DNA from: Burkholderiaceae bacterium
GTDB taxonomy: Bacteria; Pseudomonadota; Gammaproteobacteria; Burkholderiales; Burkholderiaceae_C
NCBI GenBank assembly: GCA_919902775.1
Contig: CAKKRJ010000002.1
Coordinates: 65,322 to 129,321 of the forward strand
Reading direction: 5' to 3'
DNA: 64,000 nucleotides
The notes beneath the pieces were generated by a model. It was not told where the DNA came from. It saw only the letters and a list, made by a program, of their open reading frames with translations, and made no database searches. A program made the position numbers and the translations under genes. The first letter of the stretch is position 1; every line of letters starts with the position of its first letter. Below, piece by piece: positions 1-11,008 of this stretch.

Positions 1-159
1 AGCCTGAACAACGCCCTGGGCGGCGGCCTGCAAGACATGCTGAGTTCGGAAGCCCAGGCCCAGGCCCTGGCCGCAGGCACCGCCGAACACCGTGAAGCGG
101 TGGGGCGGTTCCTGAACAAACAGGCACCTTTGTTTGCTTGGCCGACCCGCCAGGATTGA
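1..159 (+). CDS. enoyl-CoA hydratase/isomerase family protein, C-terminal end only
   Basis: Only the last 52 codons are inside the window; the frame is open from base 1 and ends in TGA at 157-159. The tail contains AEHREAVGRFLNKQAP, which resembles the closing helices of crotonase-family proteins (a helix near 'R.EgV.AFleKR.P'). The gene lies upstream of, and in the same direction as, an SDR and a thiolase-like gene, as expected for an enoyl-CoA hydratase in a beta-oxidation operon. The catalytic part is outside the window, so the assignment rests on this short tail and on context. Confidence 0.6.
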   Translation, partial: SLNNALGGGLQDMLSSEAQAQALAAGTAEHREAVGRFLNKQAPLFAWPTRQD

Positions 160-346
160 GTGGGTTTCGGAAAAGTGTTCGTGTGCCGTGGTCCAAAACC
201 AAGGGCATTCCCTGGGTTCGGCAATCTGAAAGACCCGGTTCAGCATTCGCAGATTGCCCAGAATGGCTCGACACCGCAAGATAGATCAACCCCCCATGGA
301 TGACGCTGGCCGCCAGCGGTTCATCCCATGACCTACAGGAGAAAAC

Positions 347-1267
347 ATGAGTAAAGCAGGATTGGTGCAGGACAAAGTGGTGGTGGTCACCGGCGCGGGC
401 GGCGGCATTGGCCGCGACATCGCGCTGGCCATGGCGCGTGAAGGCGCCAAAGTGGTGGTCAACGACATTGGCGCTTCGGTCTCGGGCGAAGGCCAGGATG
501 CGGGCCCTGCACAAAAAGTGGTCGATGAAATCCGCGCCCTGGGCGGTGCGGCTGCGGCCAACACCGACAGCGTGTCTGACGCGGCAGGCGCAGCGCACAT
601 CATCCAGACGGCCATCGACCAGTTTGGCCGCATCGACGTGGTGGTCAACAACGCCGGCATCTTGCGCGACCGCTTCTTTCACAAGATGAGCGTGGACGAG
701 TGGGACGCGGTGCTCAAGGTCCACCTGTACGGCGCTTTTTATGTCAGCCGCGCGGCGGCCACGCATTTCAAAGAGCAGGGCAGCGGCAACTACATCCACA
801 TGACTTCGACCTCGGGCCTGGTGGGCAACTTTGGCCAGGCCAATTATTCGGCGGCCAAGCTCGGCGTGGCCGCGCTGTCCAAGTCGATCGCGCTGGACAT
901 GCAGAAATTCAATGTGCGCTCCAACTGCATCTCGCCTTTTGCCTGGAGCCGCATGATCGGCTCGATCCCGACCGACACGCCCGAAGAGCAGGCCCGCGTC
1001 GAGCGCATCAAGCAGATGACCCCCGCCAAGATCGCGCCCCTGGCGGTGGCCCTGGCCAGTGATGCTTCGGCGCATGTCAACGCGCAGATTTTTGCGGTGC
1101 GCAACAACGAAATCTTTTTGATGAGCCAGCCGCGCCCGATCCGCTCGGTGCACCGCAGCGAGGGCTGGACACCGCAGACGGTGCTCGACCAGGCCATGCC
1201 CGCGCTCAAGGCCAGTTTCTTTGATCTGGAGCGCTCGGGCGATGTGTTCAGCTGGGACCCGGTGTGA
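347..1267 (+). CDS. SDR family oxidoreductase, probable 3-hydroxyacyl-CoA dehydrogenase
   Basis: This is a 306-residue protein. The start at 347 follows a clear AGGAGA. The N-terminus carries the Rossmann motif TGAGGGIGR (about residues 16-24). NNAG follows near residue 100, a Ser in TSTSG, and the YSAAK catalytic Tyr/Lys pair. The length and C-terminal extension are longer than a minimal SDR (about 250) and resemble the dehydrogenase part of the peroxisomal multifunctional-enzyme/17-beta-HSD4 group, which oxidises (3R)-hydroxyacyl-CoA. It lies between an enoyl-CoA hydratase and a thiolase-like gene, so the 3-hydroxyacyl-CoA step is the likely role. The exact substrate is not visible. Confidence 0.85.
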   Translation: MSKAGLVQDKVVVVTGAGGGIGRDIALAMAREGAKVVVNDIGASVSGEGQDAGPAQKVVDEIRALGGAAAANTDSVSDAAGAAHIIQTAIDQFGRIDVVVNNAGILRDRFFHKMSVDEWDAVLKVHLYGAFYVSRAAATHFKEQGSGNYIHMTSTSGLVGNFGQANYSAAKLGVAALSKSIALDMQKFNVRSNCISPFAWSRMIGSIPTDTPEEQARVERIKQMTPAKIAPLAVALASDASAHVNAQIFAVRNNEIFLMSQPRPIRSVHRSEGWTPQTVLDQAMPALKASFFDLERSGDVFSWDPV

Positions 1268-1275
1268 CCGAAAGG

Positions 1276-1343
1276 CATTCGCGCGCAGGGGCGCGCTCCC
1301 ACAAGGTTGCCGATTTTTGTGGGAGGCCGCCCCTGCGGCCGAA
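1276..1343 (+). repeat. two-hairpin REP-like element, copy 1
   Basis: This copy fills the gap between the SDR and the thiolase-fusion gene. It has a left hairpin (GCGCGCAGGGGCGCGC), an inverted CTCCCACA/TGTGGGAG pair, and a right hairpin (GGCCGCCCCTGCGGCC). The two loops, CAGGGGC and GCCCCTG, are complementary. The same element recurs at 8221, 8290, 16534 and 27400. Confidence 0.85.
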
Positions 1344-1372
1344 TCCCCGTTCTCTCACAGTGAGGAAAGTTC

Positions 1373-3004
1373 ATGCGTGATGCCAACACACAAGGCGTGT
1401 TCGTGCGCCACCAGGCGGCGCTGGCCGAAGGCCGTTTCCTGATCCAGCGCTGCGCCGACTGCGGCCAGCACATTTACTTCCCGCGCGAGGTCTGCCCGCA
1501 CTGCGGCAGCGGTGCGGTGGACTTCGTCACGCCCAGCGGCCTGGGCACGGTGTATTCGGTGACCACGGTGCGCCGCAAGCCGGACGCGGGCGGCGACTAC
1601 AACGTCTGCCTGATCGACCTGGACGAAGGCGTGCGCCTGATGAGCCGGGTCGAGATGCAACCGGTCGATGCGGTGCAAGTGGGCCAGCGCGTGCAGGCCC
1701 GCGTGGTGCTTGAAAAAGACCAAGGCGTGGTGGTGTTCGACCCGGTCAACAATGCTTCCGTGTTGACCGCTGCCGCGTCGGCCCAACCGGTGCCCCGGGG
1801 GCCGGCCGCATCGGCGGCGGTGCACAGCTCTTCGGGCCTCAAGGCCTTGCGTGGCAGCGCCGCCATTGCGGGCGTGGCCACCTTTGGTTGCGGCGAAGCC
1901 ACGGGCTTCACCGAGATGGAAGTGCTGGCGCGCGCGGCGCGTGCGGCGGTGGCCGATGCCGGCTTGAAGATGAGCGACATCGACGGGCTGTGCACGGCCA
2001 GCGTGCTCTCCACCATGTGGCCCATGCCGGTCACCGAGTACCTGGGCATCAACCCGCGTTACATCAACGGCACCATGGTGGGCGGCTCCAGCTTTGTCGC
2101 GCACCTCTTGCCCGCCATGATGGCTTTGCAGTCGGGCCAGTGCAACGCGGTGCTGGTTTGCTACGGCAGCACGCAGCGCACGTCCACCTTTGGCCGCGCC
2201 GAGATCGCGCAGGCGCGCCGCGTCATGGACCCGCAGCCCTACGAAACACCCTACGCCCCGATGCAGCCGCTGAGCGCCTACGCCTTGGCCACGCGCCGGC
2301 ACATGCACGACTACGGCACCACACGCCAGCAGCTGGCCGAAGTGGCGGTGGCCGCGCGCGCCTGGGCGCAGCGCAACCCCGAGGCCTTTATGCGCGAGCC
2401 GCTGTCCATCGACGACGTGCTGAAGGCCCGCATGGTGTCCGACCCCTTGTCGGTGCGCGACTGCTGCCTGGTGACCGACGGCGGCGGGGCTTTTGTGCTG
2501 GTGCGCGCCGAGCGTGCGCGTGACCTGCCCAAAAAGCCCGTCTACGTGTTGGGCAACGCCACCGCCAACTGGAACCGCCAGATCTCGTCCATGCACGACC
2601 TCACCGTCACCGCCGCCAGCCAGTCGGGCCGCGAAGCCTTTGCCATGGCCGGCCTCAGGCCCGCCGACATGGGTGTGGTGCAGCTGTATGACGCCTTCAC
2701 CATCAACACCTTGCTCTTCCTCGAAGACCTGGGCTTTTGCAAAAAAGGCGAGGGCGGGGCCTTTGTGCAAAACGGCGGCATCGCGCCGGGCGGCCATCTG
2801 CCGGTCAACACCAACGGCGGCGGCCTCTCGTGCGTGCACCCCGGCATGTACGGCATCTTCACCCTCATCGAGGCCGTGCGCCAATTGCGCGGCGAAGGCG
2901 GCGAGCGCCAGGTGAGCGGCGTGCAGACGGCGCTGGCGCATGGCAACGGCGGCACGTTGTCGAGCCAGTCCACCGCCATCCTCGGCACCGAAGAAGTGCT
3001 CTGA
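1373..3004 (+). CDS. zinc-ribbon/OB-fold (DUF35) protein fused to a thiolase-like protein
   Basis: This 543-residue protein has two parts. Residues 1 to about 130 form a rubredoxin-like zinc ribbon (Cys27, Cys30, Cys41, Cys44) followed by an OB-fold, as in DUF35 proteins. From about residue 155 on it is a thiolase-superfamily protein of the SCP-x/Ltp2 type, with GGGLSCVHPGMYG near the C-terminus. At the place where true thiolases have the nucleophilic Cys it reads VGGSSFVAH, with Ser at 239-240. That loss is shared with steroid side-chain retro-aldolases such as Ltp2, which work with a separate DUF35 partner; here both halves are one chain. It probably cleaves a beta-hydroxy- or beta-ketoacyl-CoA, but thiolytic activity is doubtful. 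The next gene follows within a few bases. Confidence 0.85.
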   Translation: MRDANTQGVFVRHQAALAEGRFLIQRCADCGQHIYFPREVCPHCGSGAVDFVTPSGLGTVYSVTTVRRKPDAGGDYNVCLIDLDEGVRLMSRVEMQPVDAVQVGQRVQARVVLEKDQGVVVFDPVNNASVLTAAASAQPVPRGPAASAAVHSSSGLKALRGSAAIAGVATFGCGEATGFTEMEVLARAARAAVADAGLKMSDIDGLCTASVLSTMWPMPVTEYLGINPRYINGTMVGGSSFVAHLLPAMMALQSGQCNAVLVCYGSTQRTSTFGRAEIAQARRVMDPQPYETPYAPMQPLSAYALATRRHMHDYGTTRQQLAEVAVAARAWAQRNPEAFMREPLSIDDVLKARMVSDPLSVRDCCLVTDGGGAFVLVRAERARDLPKKPVYVLGNATANWNRQISSMHDLTVTAASQSGREAFAMAGLRPADMGVVQLYDAFTINTLLFLEDLGFCKKGEGGAFVQNGGIAPGGHLPVNTNGGGLSCVHPGMYGIFTLIEAVRQLRGEGGERQVSGVQTALAHGNGGTLSSQSTAILGTEEVL

Positions 3005-3017
3005 ACTCGTGACCGCC

Positions 3018-4559
3018 ATGACCGCACTGGACGCCTTGTTGGCTCAGCCCTTTGGCAGCTTGCCCGCGCTGTTGGCGCAGCATGCTGCCACGCGGGGCGG
3101 GCATGCGGCCCTGGTGCTCGATGGCCAGGTGCTGAGCCATGCGCAGATGCATGCGCGTGTGCAGCAGGTGGCCGGTGCCTTGCAGCGCGATGGTGTGCAG
3201 CCGGGCCAGGCCATCGCCCTGTGCGCGGCCACATCGCTGGCTTATGTCTGCACCTTTTTGGGCGCGGTGCAGGCCGGTGTGGTGGTGGCCCCGCTGCCGC
3301 CCACGGCCACGCCCGAGCAGCTGCAGGCGCTTGCCGCCAATGCGGGCGCGGTGGCGGTGTGTGCCGATGACAGCAGCGCCGGCCTTTGGGCGAAGTCCTC
3401 TTTGCGCCGTATCCCGCTCGATGAACCGGCTTGGTCGCAGTGGTTGCAGGGCGCGCCAGCGCCGCAGCCGGTGACGCGCCAGCCGGGCGAGGCGTTCAAC
3501 ATCATTTATTCCTCGGGCACCACTGGCTTGCCCAAAGGCATCGTGCAGCCGTGCGGCATGCGCTGGGCACAGTTGCAACGCTCGTCGGCCAATGGTTTTG
3601 GCCCCGAGGCGGTCACGCTGCTGGCCATCCCGCTGTATTCCAACCTCACGCTCACCTACCTCTTTGGCGCCCTGGGCCTGGGCGGCACGGTGGTGCTGAT
3701 GGCCAAGTTCGACGCCGCACGCTACCTGGCGCTGGCGGCGCAGCACCGCGCCACGCATTCGGTGCTGGTGCCGGTGCAGTTTCGCCGTCTGCTCGACCAC
3801 CCGGACTTTGAGCGCACCGACTTGTCGCGTCTGCGCCGGCGCTTTTGTGCGGGCGCGCCCTTTGCAGACGAACTCAAGGCCGAGGTGTTGCGGCGCTGGC
3901 CCGGCGAGCTGACCGAGTACTACGGCCTGACCGAAGGCGGTGGCCGCACCGAGCTGCAGGCGCACCTGCACGCGGACAAGCTGCACACTGTGGGGCGCGT
4001 GAGCGCGGGCAACGACATCCGCTTGATCGACGAAGACGGGCATGAGTTGCCCCGCGATGCCACCGGCGAAATCGTTGGCCACTCGGCCACCATGATGAAC
4101 GGCTACCACGGCCTGCCCGAGGCCACGCGCGAGGCCGAGTGGTTCGATGCCAGTGGCAAGCGCTTCATCCGCACCGGCGATGTGGGCCGCTTCGATGCCG
4201 ACGGTTTTTTGTTGCTGCTGGACCGGCGTAAGGACATGCTGATCTCGGGCGGCTTCAACGTCTACCCGAGCGACCTCGAAGCGGTGCTGCGTCAGCACCC
4301 GCAGGTGGCCGATGTGGCGGTGGTGGGCGTGGCGTCGGCGCGCTGGGGCGAGACCCCGGTGGCCTTTGTGGTGCCTGGCGCCAACGCCCCCGTCGACGCC
4401 CCCCTAGACGAAGAGGCCCTGTGCAGCTGGGCCAACGCCCGCTTGGGCAAGGCCCAGCGCTTGGCGGGTGTGCAGTTGACCGACAGCCTGCCGCGCAGCG
4501 AAGTCGGCAAGGTGCTCAAACGCCAGTTGCGCGAAGCCTGGCAACACGTTGTGCCTTGA
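3018..4559 (+). CDS. AMP-forming acyl-CoA synthetase (ANL superfamily)
   Basis: Activates a carboxylic acid to its CoA thioester with ATP. The P-loop-like A3 motif YSSGTTGLPKG lies near residue 165. The YYGLTEG motif, the RTGDVG motif and the C-terminal GGFNVYPSDLE hinge and lysine region (GKVLKRQLRE) are all present, so the enzyme looks complete at about 513 residues. ATG 3018 gives a natural N-terminus (MTALDALLAQ); GTG 3009 in the same frame is an alternative. It follows the thiolase fusion at once and precedes an acyl-CoA dehydrogenase, so it probably supplies the entry step of the same pathway. The substrate is unknown. Confidence 0.9.
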   Translation: MTALDALLAQPFGSLPALLAQHAATRGGHAALVLDGQVLSHAQMHARVQQVAGALQRDGVQPGQAIALCAATSLAYVCTFLGAVQAGVVVAPLPPTATPEQLQALAANAGAVAVCADDSSAGLWAKSSLRRIPLDEPAWSQWLQGAPAPQPVTRQPGEAFNIIYSSGTTGLPKGIVQPCGMRWAQLQRSSANGFGPEAVTLLAIPLYSNLTLTYLFGALGLGGTVVLMAKFDAARYLALAAQHRATHSVLVPVQFRRLLDHPDFERTDLSRLRRRFCAGAPFADELKAEVLRRWPGELTEYYGLTEGGGRTELQAHLHADKLHTVGRVSAGNDIRLIDEDGHELPRDATGEIVGHSATMMNGYHGLPEATREAEWFDASGKRFIRTGDVGRFDADGFLLLLDRRKDMLISGGFNVYPSDLEAVLRQHPQVADVAVVGVASARWGETPVAFVVPGANAPVDAPLDEEALCSWANARLGKAQRLAGVQLTDSLPRSEVGKVLKRQLREAWQHVVP

Positions 4560-4597
4560 AACCTGAACCCTGAAATTTCCCTCACCCTTGAACCACC

Positions 4598-5761
4598 ATG
4601 ATCCGCGATCCAGAAACCTTTGAAGCCCTGCTCGATTCGGTGCGCCGCTTTGTGCGCGAACGCCTGGTGCCCGCCGAAAACGAAGTGGCTGAAACCGACC
4701 AGATTCCCGAGGCCATCGTGCAACAGATGCGCGAGATGGGCCTGTTTGGCCTGACCATTCCTGAGGCCTATGGCGGGCTGGAGCTGAGCATGGAGGAAGA
4801 GTCGCGCCTGCTGTTTGATCTGTGCCAGACCTCGCCGGCGTTTCGCTCGGTGATCGGCACCACGGTGGGCATTGGTTCGCAAGGCATCCTGATGGATGGC
4901 ACCGAAGAACAAAAGGCCTACTACCTGCCCAAGCTGGCCACCGGTGAGCTCAGCGCCTCGTTTGCCTTGACCGAGCCCGAGGCTGGCTCGGACGCGGCCT
5001 CGCTGCGCACCAGCGCCATCCGCGATGGAGACCACTACGTGGTCAACGGCACCAAGCGCTTCATCACCAACGCGCCGCACTCCAAAATTTTCACGCTGAT
5101 GGCGCGCACCAGCCCGGCCGACAAGGGCGCGGGCGGCGTCACCGCGTTCATCGTCGATGCGCAATCGCCGGGCATCAGCCTGGGCAAGATCGACCAGAAG
5201 ATGGGGCAAAAAGGCGCGCACACCTGCGACGTGATTTTTGACAATGTGCGCGTGCCGGCGGCCAACATCATTGGCGGGCAAGCCAAGGAAGGCCAGGGCT
5301 TCAAGACCGCCATGAAGGTGCTTGAAAAAGGCCGCATCCATGTGGCCGCTGTGTGCGTGGGCGTGGCCCAGCGCATCCTGGGCGACGCGCTGCGTTACGC
5401 CGTCGAGCGCAAGCAGTTTGGCCAGCCCATCGCCGACTTCCAGCTGGTGCAGGCCATGCTGGCCGACAGCAAGGCCGAGCTGTACGCCGCCGAGTGCATG
5501 GTGATCGACGCCGCACGCAAGCGCGACGAAGGCCGCAACGTGGCCACCGAAGCCTCGTGCTGCAAGATGTTTGCCTCCGAGATGTGCGGCCGCGTGGCCG
5601 ATCGCGCGGTGCAAATTCTGGGCGGCGCCGGCTACCTCTCGGAATACGGCATCGAGCGCTTCTACCGCGACGTGCGCCTGTTTCGCCTTTACGAAGGCAC
5701 CACGCAAATCCAGCAGCTCATCATCGCGCGCAACATGGCACGCGAGGCGCGCGGCTCATAA
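4598..5761 (+). CDS. acyl-CoA dehydrogenase
   Basis: This 387-residue FAD enzyme introduces the 2,3-double bond and passes electrons to ETF. It shows the family signatures ALTEPEAGSDAAS, KRFITNA, GGAGYLSEYGIERFYRD and YEGTTQIQQ. The Glu of YEGT is the usual catalytic base of the short- and medium-chain enzymes, so this member belongs to that type. The size is normal. It is in line with the preceding ligase and the following Bug protein, and etfBA lies at 51008 in this window. Confidence 0.93.
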   Translation: MIRDPETFEALLDSVRRFVRERLVPAENEVAETDQIPEAIVQQMREMGLFGLTIPEAYGGLELSMEEESRLLFDLCQTSPAFRSVIGTTVGIGSQGILMDGTEEQKAYYLPKLATGELSASFALTEPEAGSDAASLRTSAIRDGDHYVVNGTKRFITNAPHSKIFTLMARTSPADKGAGGVTAFIVDAQSPGISLGKIDQKMGQKGAHTCDVIFDNVRVPAANIIGGQAKEGQGFKTAMKVLEKGRIHVAAVCVGVAQRILGDALRYAVERKQFGQPIADFQLVQAMLADSKAELYAAECMVIDAARKRDEGRNVATEASCCKMFASEMCGRVADRAVQILGGAGYLSEYGIERFYRDVRLFRLYEGTTQIQQLIIARNMAREARGS

Positions 5762-5802
5762 CCTGCAGACCCGTTTTTTTCACAACCACAAGGAGACACA
5801 CC

Positions 5803-8199
<2,397 letters not shown>

Positions 8200-8220
8200 G
8201 TTTTTTGGCTTCCCTGGCGG

Positions 8221-8288
8221 CATTCGCGCGCAGGGGCGCGCTCCCACAGCGTTCGGGGGTTTTGTAGGAGGCCGCCCCTGCGGCCGAA
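8221..8288 (+). repeat. two-hairpin REP-like element, copy 2
   Basis: First of two copies placed head to tail between the thioesterase and the Bug protein at 8389. Same architecture as the copy at 1276, with GGCCGCCCCTGCGGCC as right hairpin. Confidence 0.85.
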
Positions 8289-8289
8289 G

Positions 8290-8358
8290 CATTCGCGCGC
8301 AGGGGCGCGCTCCCACAATGTTCGGGGGTTTTTGTTGGAGGCCACCCCTGTGGCCGAA
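8290..8358 (+). repeat. two-hairpin REP-like element, copy 3
   Basis: Follows copy 2 after one base. The right hairpin reads GGCCACCCCTGTGGCC, where both arms changed together (G to A on the left, C to T on the right), so base pairing is kept. Confidence 0.85.
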
Positions 8359-8388
8359 GGTTCTTTCACATCAAAAAGGAGACCGAGC

Positions 8389-9396
8389 ATGAAATTCCCG
8401 ATCCATTCCAGGGGCCGCCGCGCGGGCCTGCGCGCTGCTGCTGCGACGCTGTGGGGCCTGGCCGTGACTGTGGGCGTGCAGGTGCAGATGCCAGCGCAGG
8501 CACAAACGGCGGGCGCCACCGTCAAGCTCATCGTCGGCTACGCCGCCGGTGGCCCGGTGGACTCGGCGGCACGCGTGTTCGCGCCGGTCTTGGGCCGCGA
8601 GCTGGGCCAGCCGGTGGTGGTGGAAAACCGCGCGGGTGCCGCTGGCGCGGTGGCCGGGCAAAGCGTGGTCAGGGCCCAGCCCAACGGGTTGGAGATGTAT
8701 TTCGCCGCCAGCCCGACCATGACCATCAGCCCGCATGTGCTCAAGGCCATGACCTTTGACCCGCTCAAAGACCTGACGCCGCTGGCGCCGATCCTGAGCT
8801 ACGCCAATGTGCTGGTGATCAACCAGAACCAGCCCTTCAAGACCCTGCCCGAACTGGTGGCGCACGCCAAGGCCCATCCGGGCCAGCTGGCCTATGGCTC
8901 GGCCGGCATGGGCGCCTCCAATCACCTCAGCGGTGAGCTGTTTGCGCGCCGCGCCGGCCTCTCGCTCAACCATGTGCCCTACAAAGGCAACGCGCCGGCC
9001 ATGACCGATGTGATGGGCGGCCAGATCCAGATGATGTTCGACATCGTGGGTGGGGCCAAGGCCCACATCGACGGCGGCAAGGTGCGTCCGTTGGCGGTCA
9101 CCTCCAAAGAGCGCAACCCGGCCCTGCCGCAAGTGCCGAGCATGGCCGAGCTGGGCATTCGCGACTACGACATCGGTGGCTGGTACGGCCTGTATGGCCC
9201 GCTGGGCATGAGCGCCGATCTGGTCCAGCGCATTGGCGCGGCCAGCACGCGCGCCCTGCAAGACGCCGAGCTGCGCGCGCGCTGGATCGCACAGGGTTAT
9301 GTGTTGTGGGCGGGCGGCCCGCAGGAGCTGGCCGAACGCATGCGGCGCGAACACGCGCTGTGGGCCGAGGTGACCAAAGGCATGGCGTTCGAATAA
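8389..9396 (+). CDS. Bug-family periplasmic binding protein
   Basis: This 335-residue protein starts at ATG 8389 behind AAAAAGGAGA. A long, Arg-rich signal peptide ends near MPAQAQ. The mature chain shows VKLIVGYAAGGPVDSAARV and VVVENRAGAAGAVAGQSVV, followed by the usual YDIGGWYGLYGP section. It is the second Bug protein of this block and again lacks transporter membrane genes. It ends three bases before the next ligase gene, so the two are probably co-transcribed. Confidence 0.93.
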   Translation: MKFPIHSRGRRAGLRAAAATLWGLAVTVGVQVQMPAQAQTAGATVKLIVGYAAGGPVDSAARVFAPVLGRELGQPVVVENRAGAAGAVAGQSVVRAQPNGLEMYFAASPTMTISPHVLKAMTFDPLKDLTPLAPILSYANVLVINQNQPFKTLPELVAHAKAHPGQLAYGSAGMGASNHLSGELFARRAGLSLNHVPYKGNAPAMTDVMGGQIQMMFDIVGGAKAHIDGGKVRPLAVTSKERNPALPQVPSMAELGIRDYDIGGWYGLYGPLGMSADLVQRIGAASTRALQDAELRARWIAQGYVLWAGGPQELAERMRREHALWAEVTKGMAFE

Positions 9397-9399
9397 AAC

Positions 9400-10926
9400 A
9401 TGTTGCAGACGCCCCAACACACACGCATCCACCAGCTGTTTGACGCGCGCGCCGCGCAAGCGCCAGACCACCCCTTCCTCTTCATGCCGGACGGGATGAT
9501 GACCTTGGGCCAGTTGGCGCTGCAGGTGAACGCGCTCGAAGCCGAGCTGCGGGACGCCGGCGTGCAGCTGGGCGACCGCGTGTTGGTGGCCGCAGAAAAC
9601 TGCCCCGAGCACGTGGCCCTGGTGCTGGCCTGCAGCCGTGTGGGCGCCTGGGCCTGCGGCGTGAATGCGCGCATGACGGCGCATGAGCTCGCAGGCTTTG
9701 CCGCCAAGGCCGAGGCCCGTGTGCTGTATTTCACGGTGGGCGTGTCGCAGGCCGCGCGCCAGCATGCGGCGCAATATGACACCCGTGCCAGCGTGCTGCC
9801 AGCCTTGCAACGCACCCTGGCCGACGCGCAGGCCAGCGCGCAGACGGGCGAGCTGGCCGAGCGCGTGGCCGCGATCATCTTCACCTCGGGCACGACGGGC
9901 CAGCCCAAGGGCGTGATGCTCACGCACGCGGGCTTGCTGCAGTTCGGCAAGGTTTCGGCGCAATCGCGGCAGTTGCAAGCGGCTGACCGCTCGTATGCCT
10001 ATTTGCCGATGACGCACATCTTCGGTCTGGGCACCGTGCTCATGGCCTCGCTGCATGCCGGCGCTGGCTTGCTCATGCGCAGCCAGTTCGACCCGGCCGA
10101 TGTGTTTGACGCGCTGGCCCACCAGGGCCTCACGCAGCTGCAAGGCCCGCCGGCCATGTTCACCCGCTTGCTGACCTGGCTTGACAGTCAGGGCGTGGCG
10201 CGCCCCGCTGCGCCCGATCTGCGCTACGTCTACACCGGCGCTGCGCCGCTGGACCTGAGCGTCAAGAAAGCCATCGAGGCGCGCTTTGGGCTGCCGCTGC
10301 ACCACGGCTATGGCCTGTCGGAATACGCCGGCGCTTTGACTCTGTGCCGCTTGGGCGAGTGGCGCGACGACACCAGCGCCGGCTACTTGGTGGACGGGGC
10401 CGAGTTGCGCATCGTCGATGCACAGGGCCGCGACCTGCCTGCTGGCGAGACGGGCGAGATCTGGATGCGCGGTGTGGGCCTGATGCCCGGTTACTTTCGC
10501 GACCCCGAGATCACCGTCCAGGTCATGCAGCCCGGCGGCTGGTACGCCAGCGGCGACCTGGGCCGACAAAACGCCGATGGCGCTTTGCAGGTGGTGGGAC
10601 GCCTCAAGGAGATGATCATCCGCTCCGGCTTCAACGTGTACCCCGGCGAGGTGGAGGCCGTTTTTCTGGCCTGGCCCGGTGTGCAGCGGGTGGCCGTGGC
10701 CGGACGCAAGACGGCTGATGGCAACGAAGACATCCTGGCCTTCATCGAGCCCCAGCCCGGTGCCCACATCGACTTGCAGGCGCTCAAGGCCCATGCGCAC
10801 GAACACCTGTCGCCCTACAAGCGGCCTTCGGTCGTGGCCCTGGTGCACGAGATGCCGATGACCTTGAGTGGCAAGGTGCTCAAGCGCGAGTTGGTCGCGC
10901 AGTGGCTGGCCGAGGAGGGCGCATGA
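9400..10926 (+). CDS. AMP-forming acyl-CoA synthetase
   Basis: This 508-residue ANL-superfamily ligase has IIFTSGTTGQPKGVMLTH near residue 165, HHGYGLSEYAG, the WYASGDLG motif, GFNVYPGEVE and the C-terminal MTLSGKVLKREL with the adenylation lysine. All core motifs are intact. It starts three bases after the Bug gene. The next gene start (11009) lies about 80 bases downstream and begins the probable itaconate gene set, so this ligase could feed either side. The substrate cannot be read from the sequence. Confidence 0.9.
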   Translation: MLQTPQHTRIHQLFDARAAQAPDHPFLFMPDGMMTLGQLALQVNALEAELRDAGVQLGDRVLVAAENCPEHVALVLACSRVGAWACGVNARMTAHELAGFAAKAEARVLYFTVGVSQAARQHAAQYDTRASVLPALQRTLADAQASAQTGELAERVAAIIFTSGTTGQPKGVMLTHAGLLQFGKVSAQSRQLQAADRSYAYLPMTHIFGLGTVLMASLHAGAGLLMRSQFDPADVFDALAHQGLTQLQGPPAMFTRLLTWLDSQGVARPAAPDLRYVYTGAAPLDLSVKKAIEARFGLPLHHGYGLSEYAGALTLCRLGEWRDDTSAGYLVDGAELRIVDAQGRDLPAGETGEIWMRGVGLMPGYFRDPEITVQVMQPGGWYASGDLGRQNADGALQVVGRLKEMIIRSGFNVYPGEVEAVFLAWPGVQRVAVAGRKTADGNEDILAFIEPQPGAHIDLQALKAHAHEHLSPYKRPSVVALVHEMPMTLSGKVLKRELVAQWLAEEGA

Positions 10927-11008
10927 AGGGCGCCTCTTCGTGCGGTGCAAAGGCCTGCTTTCACAAATACAGACGGGCGCAGACCCGGATGTCGGCGAAG
11001 ATACGTCC

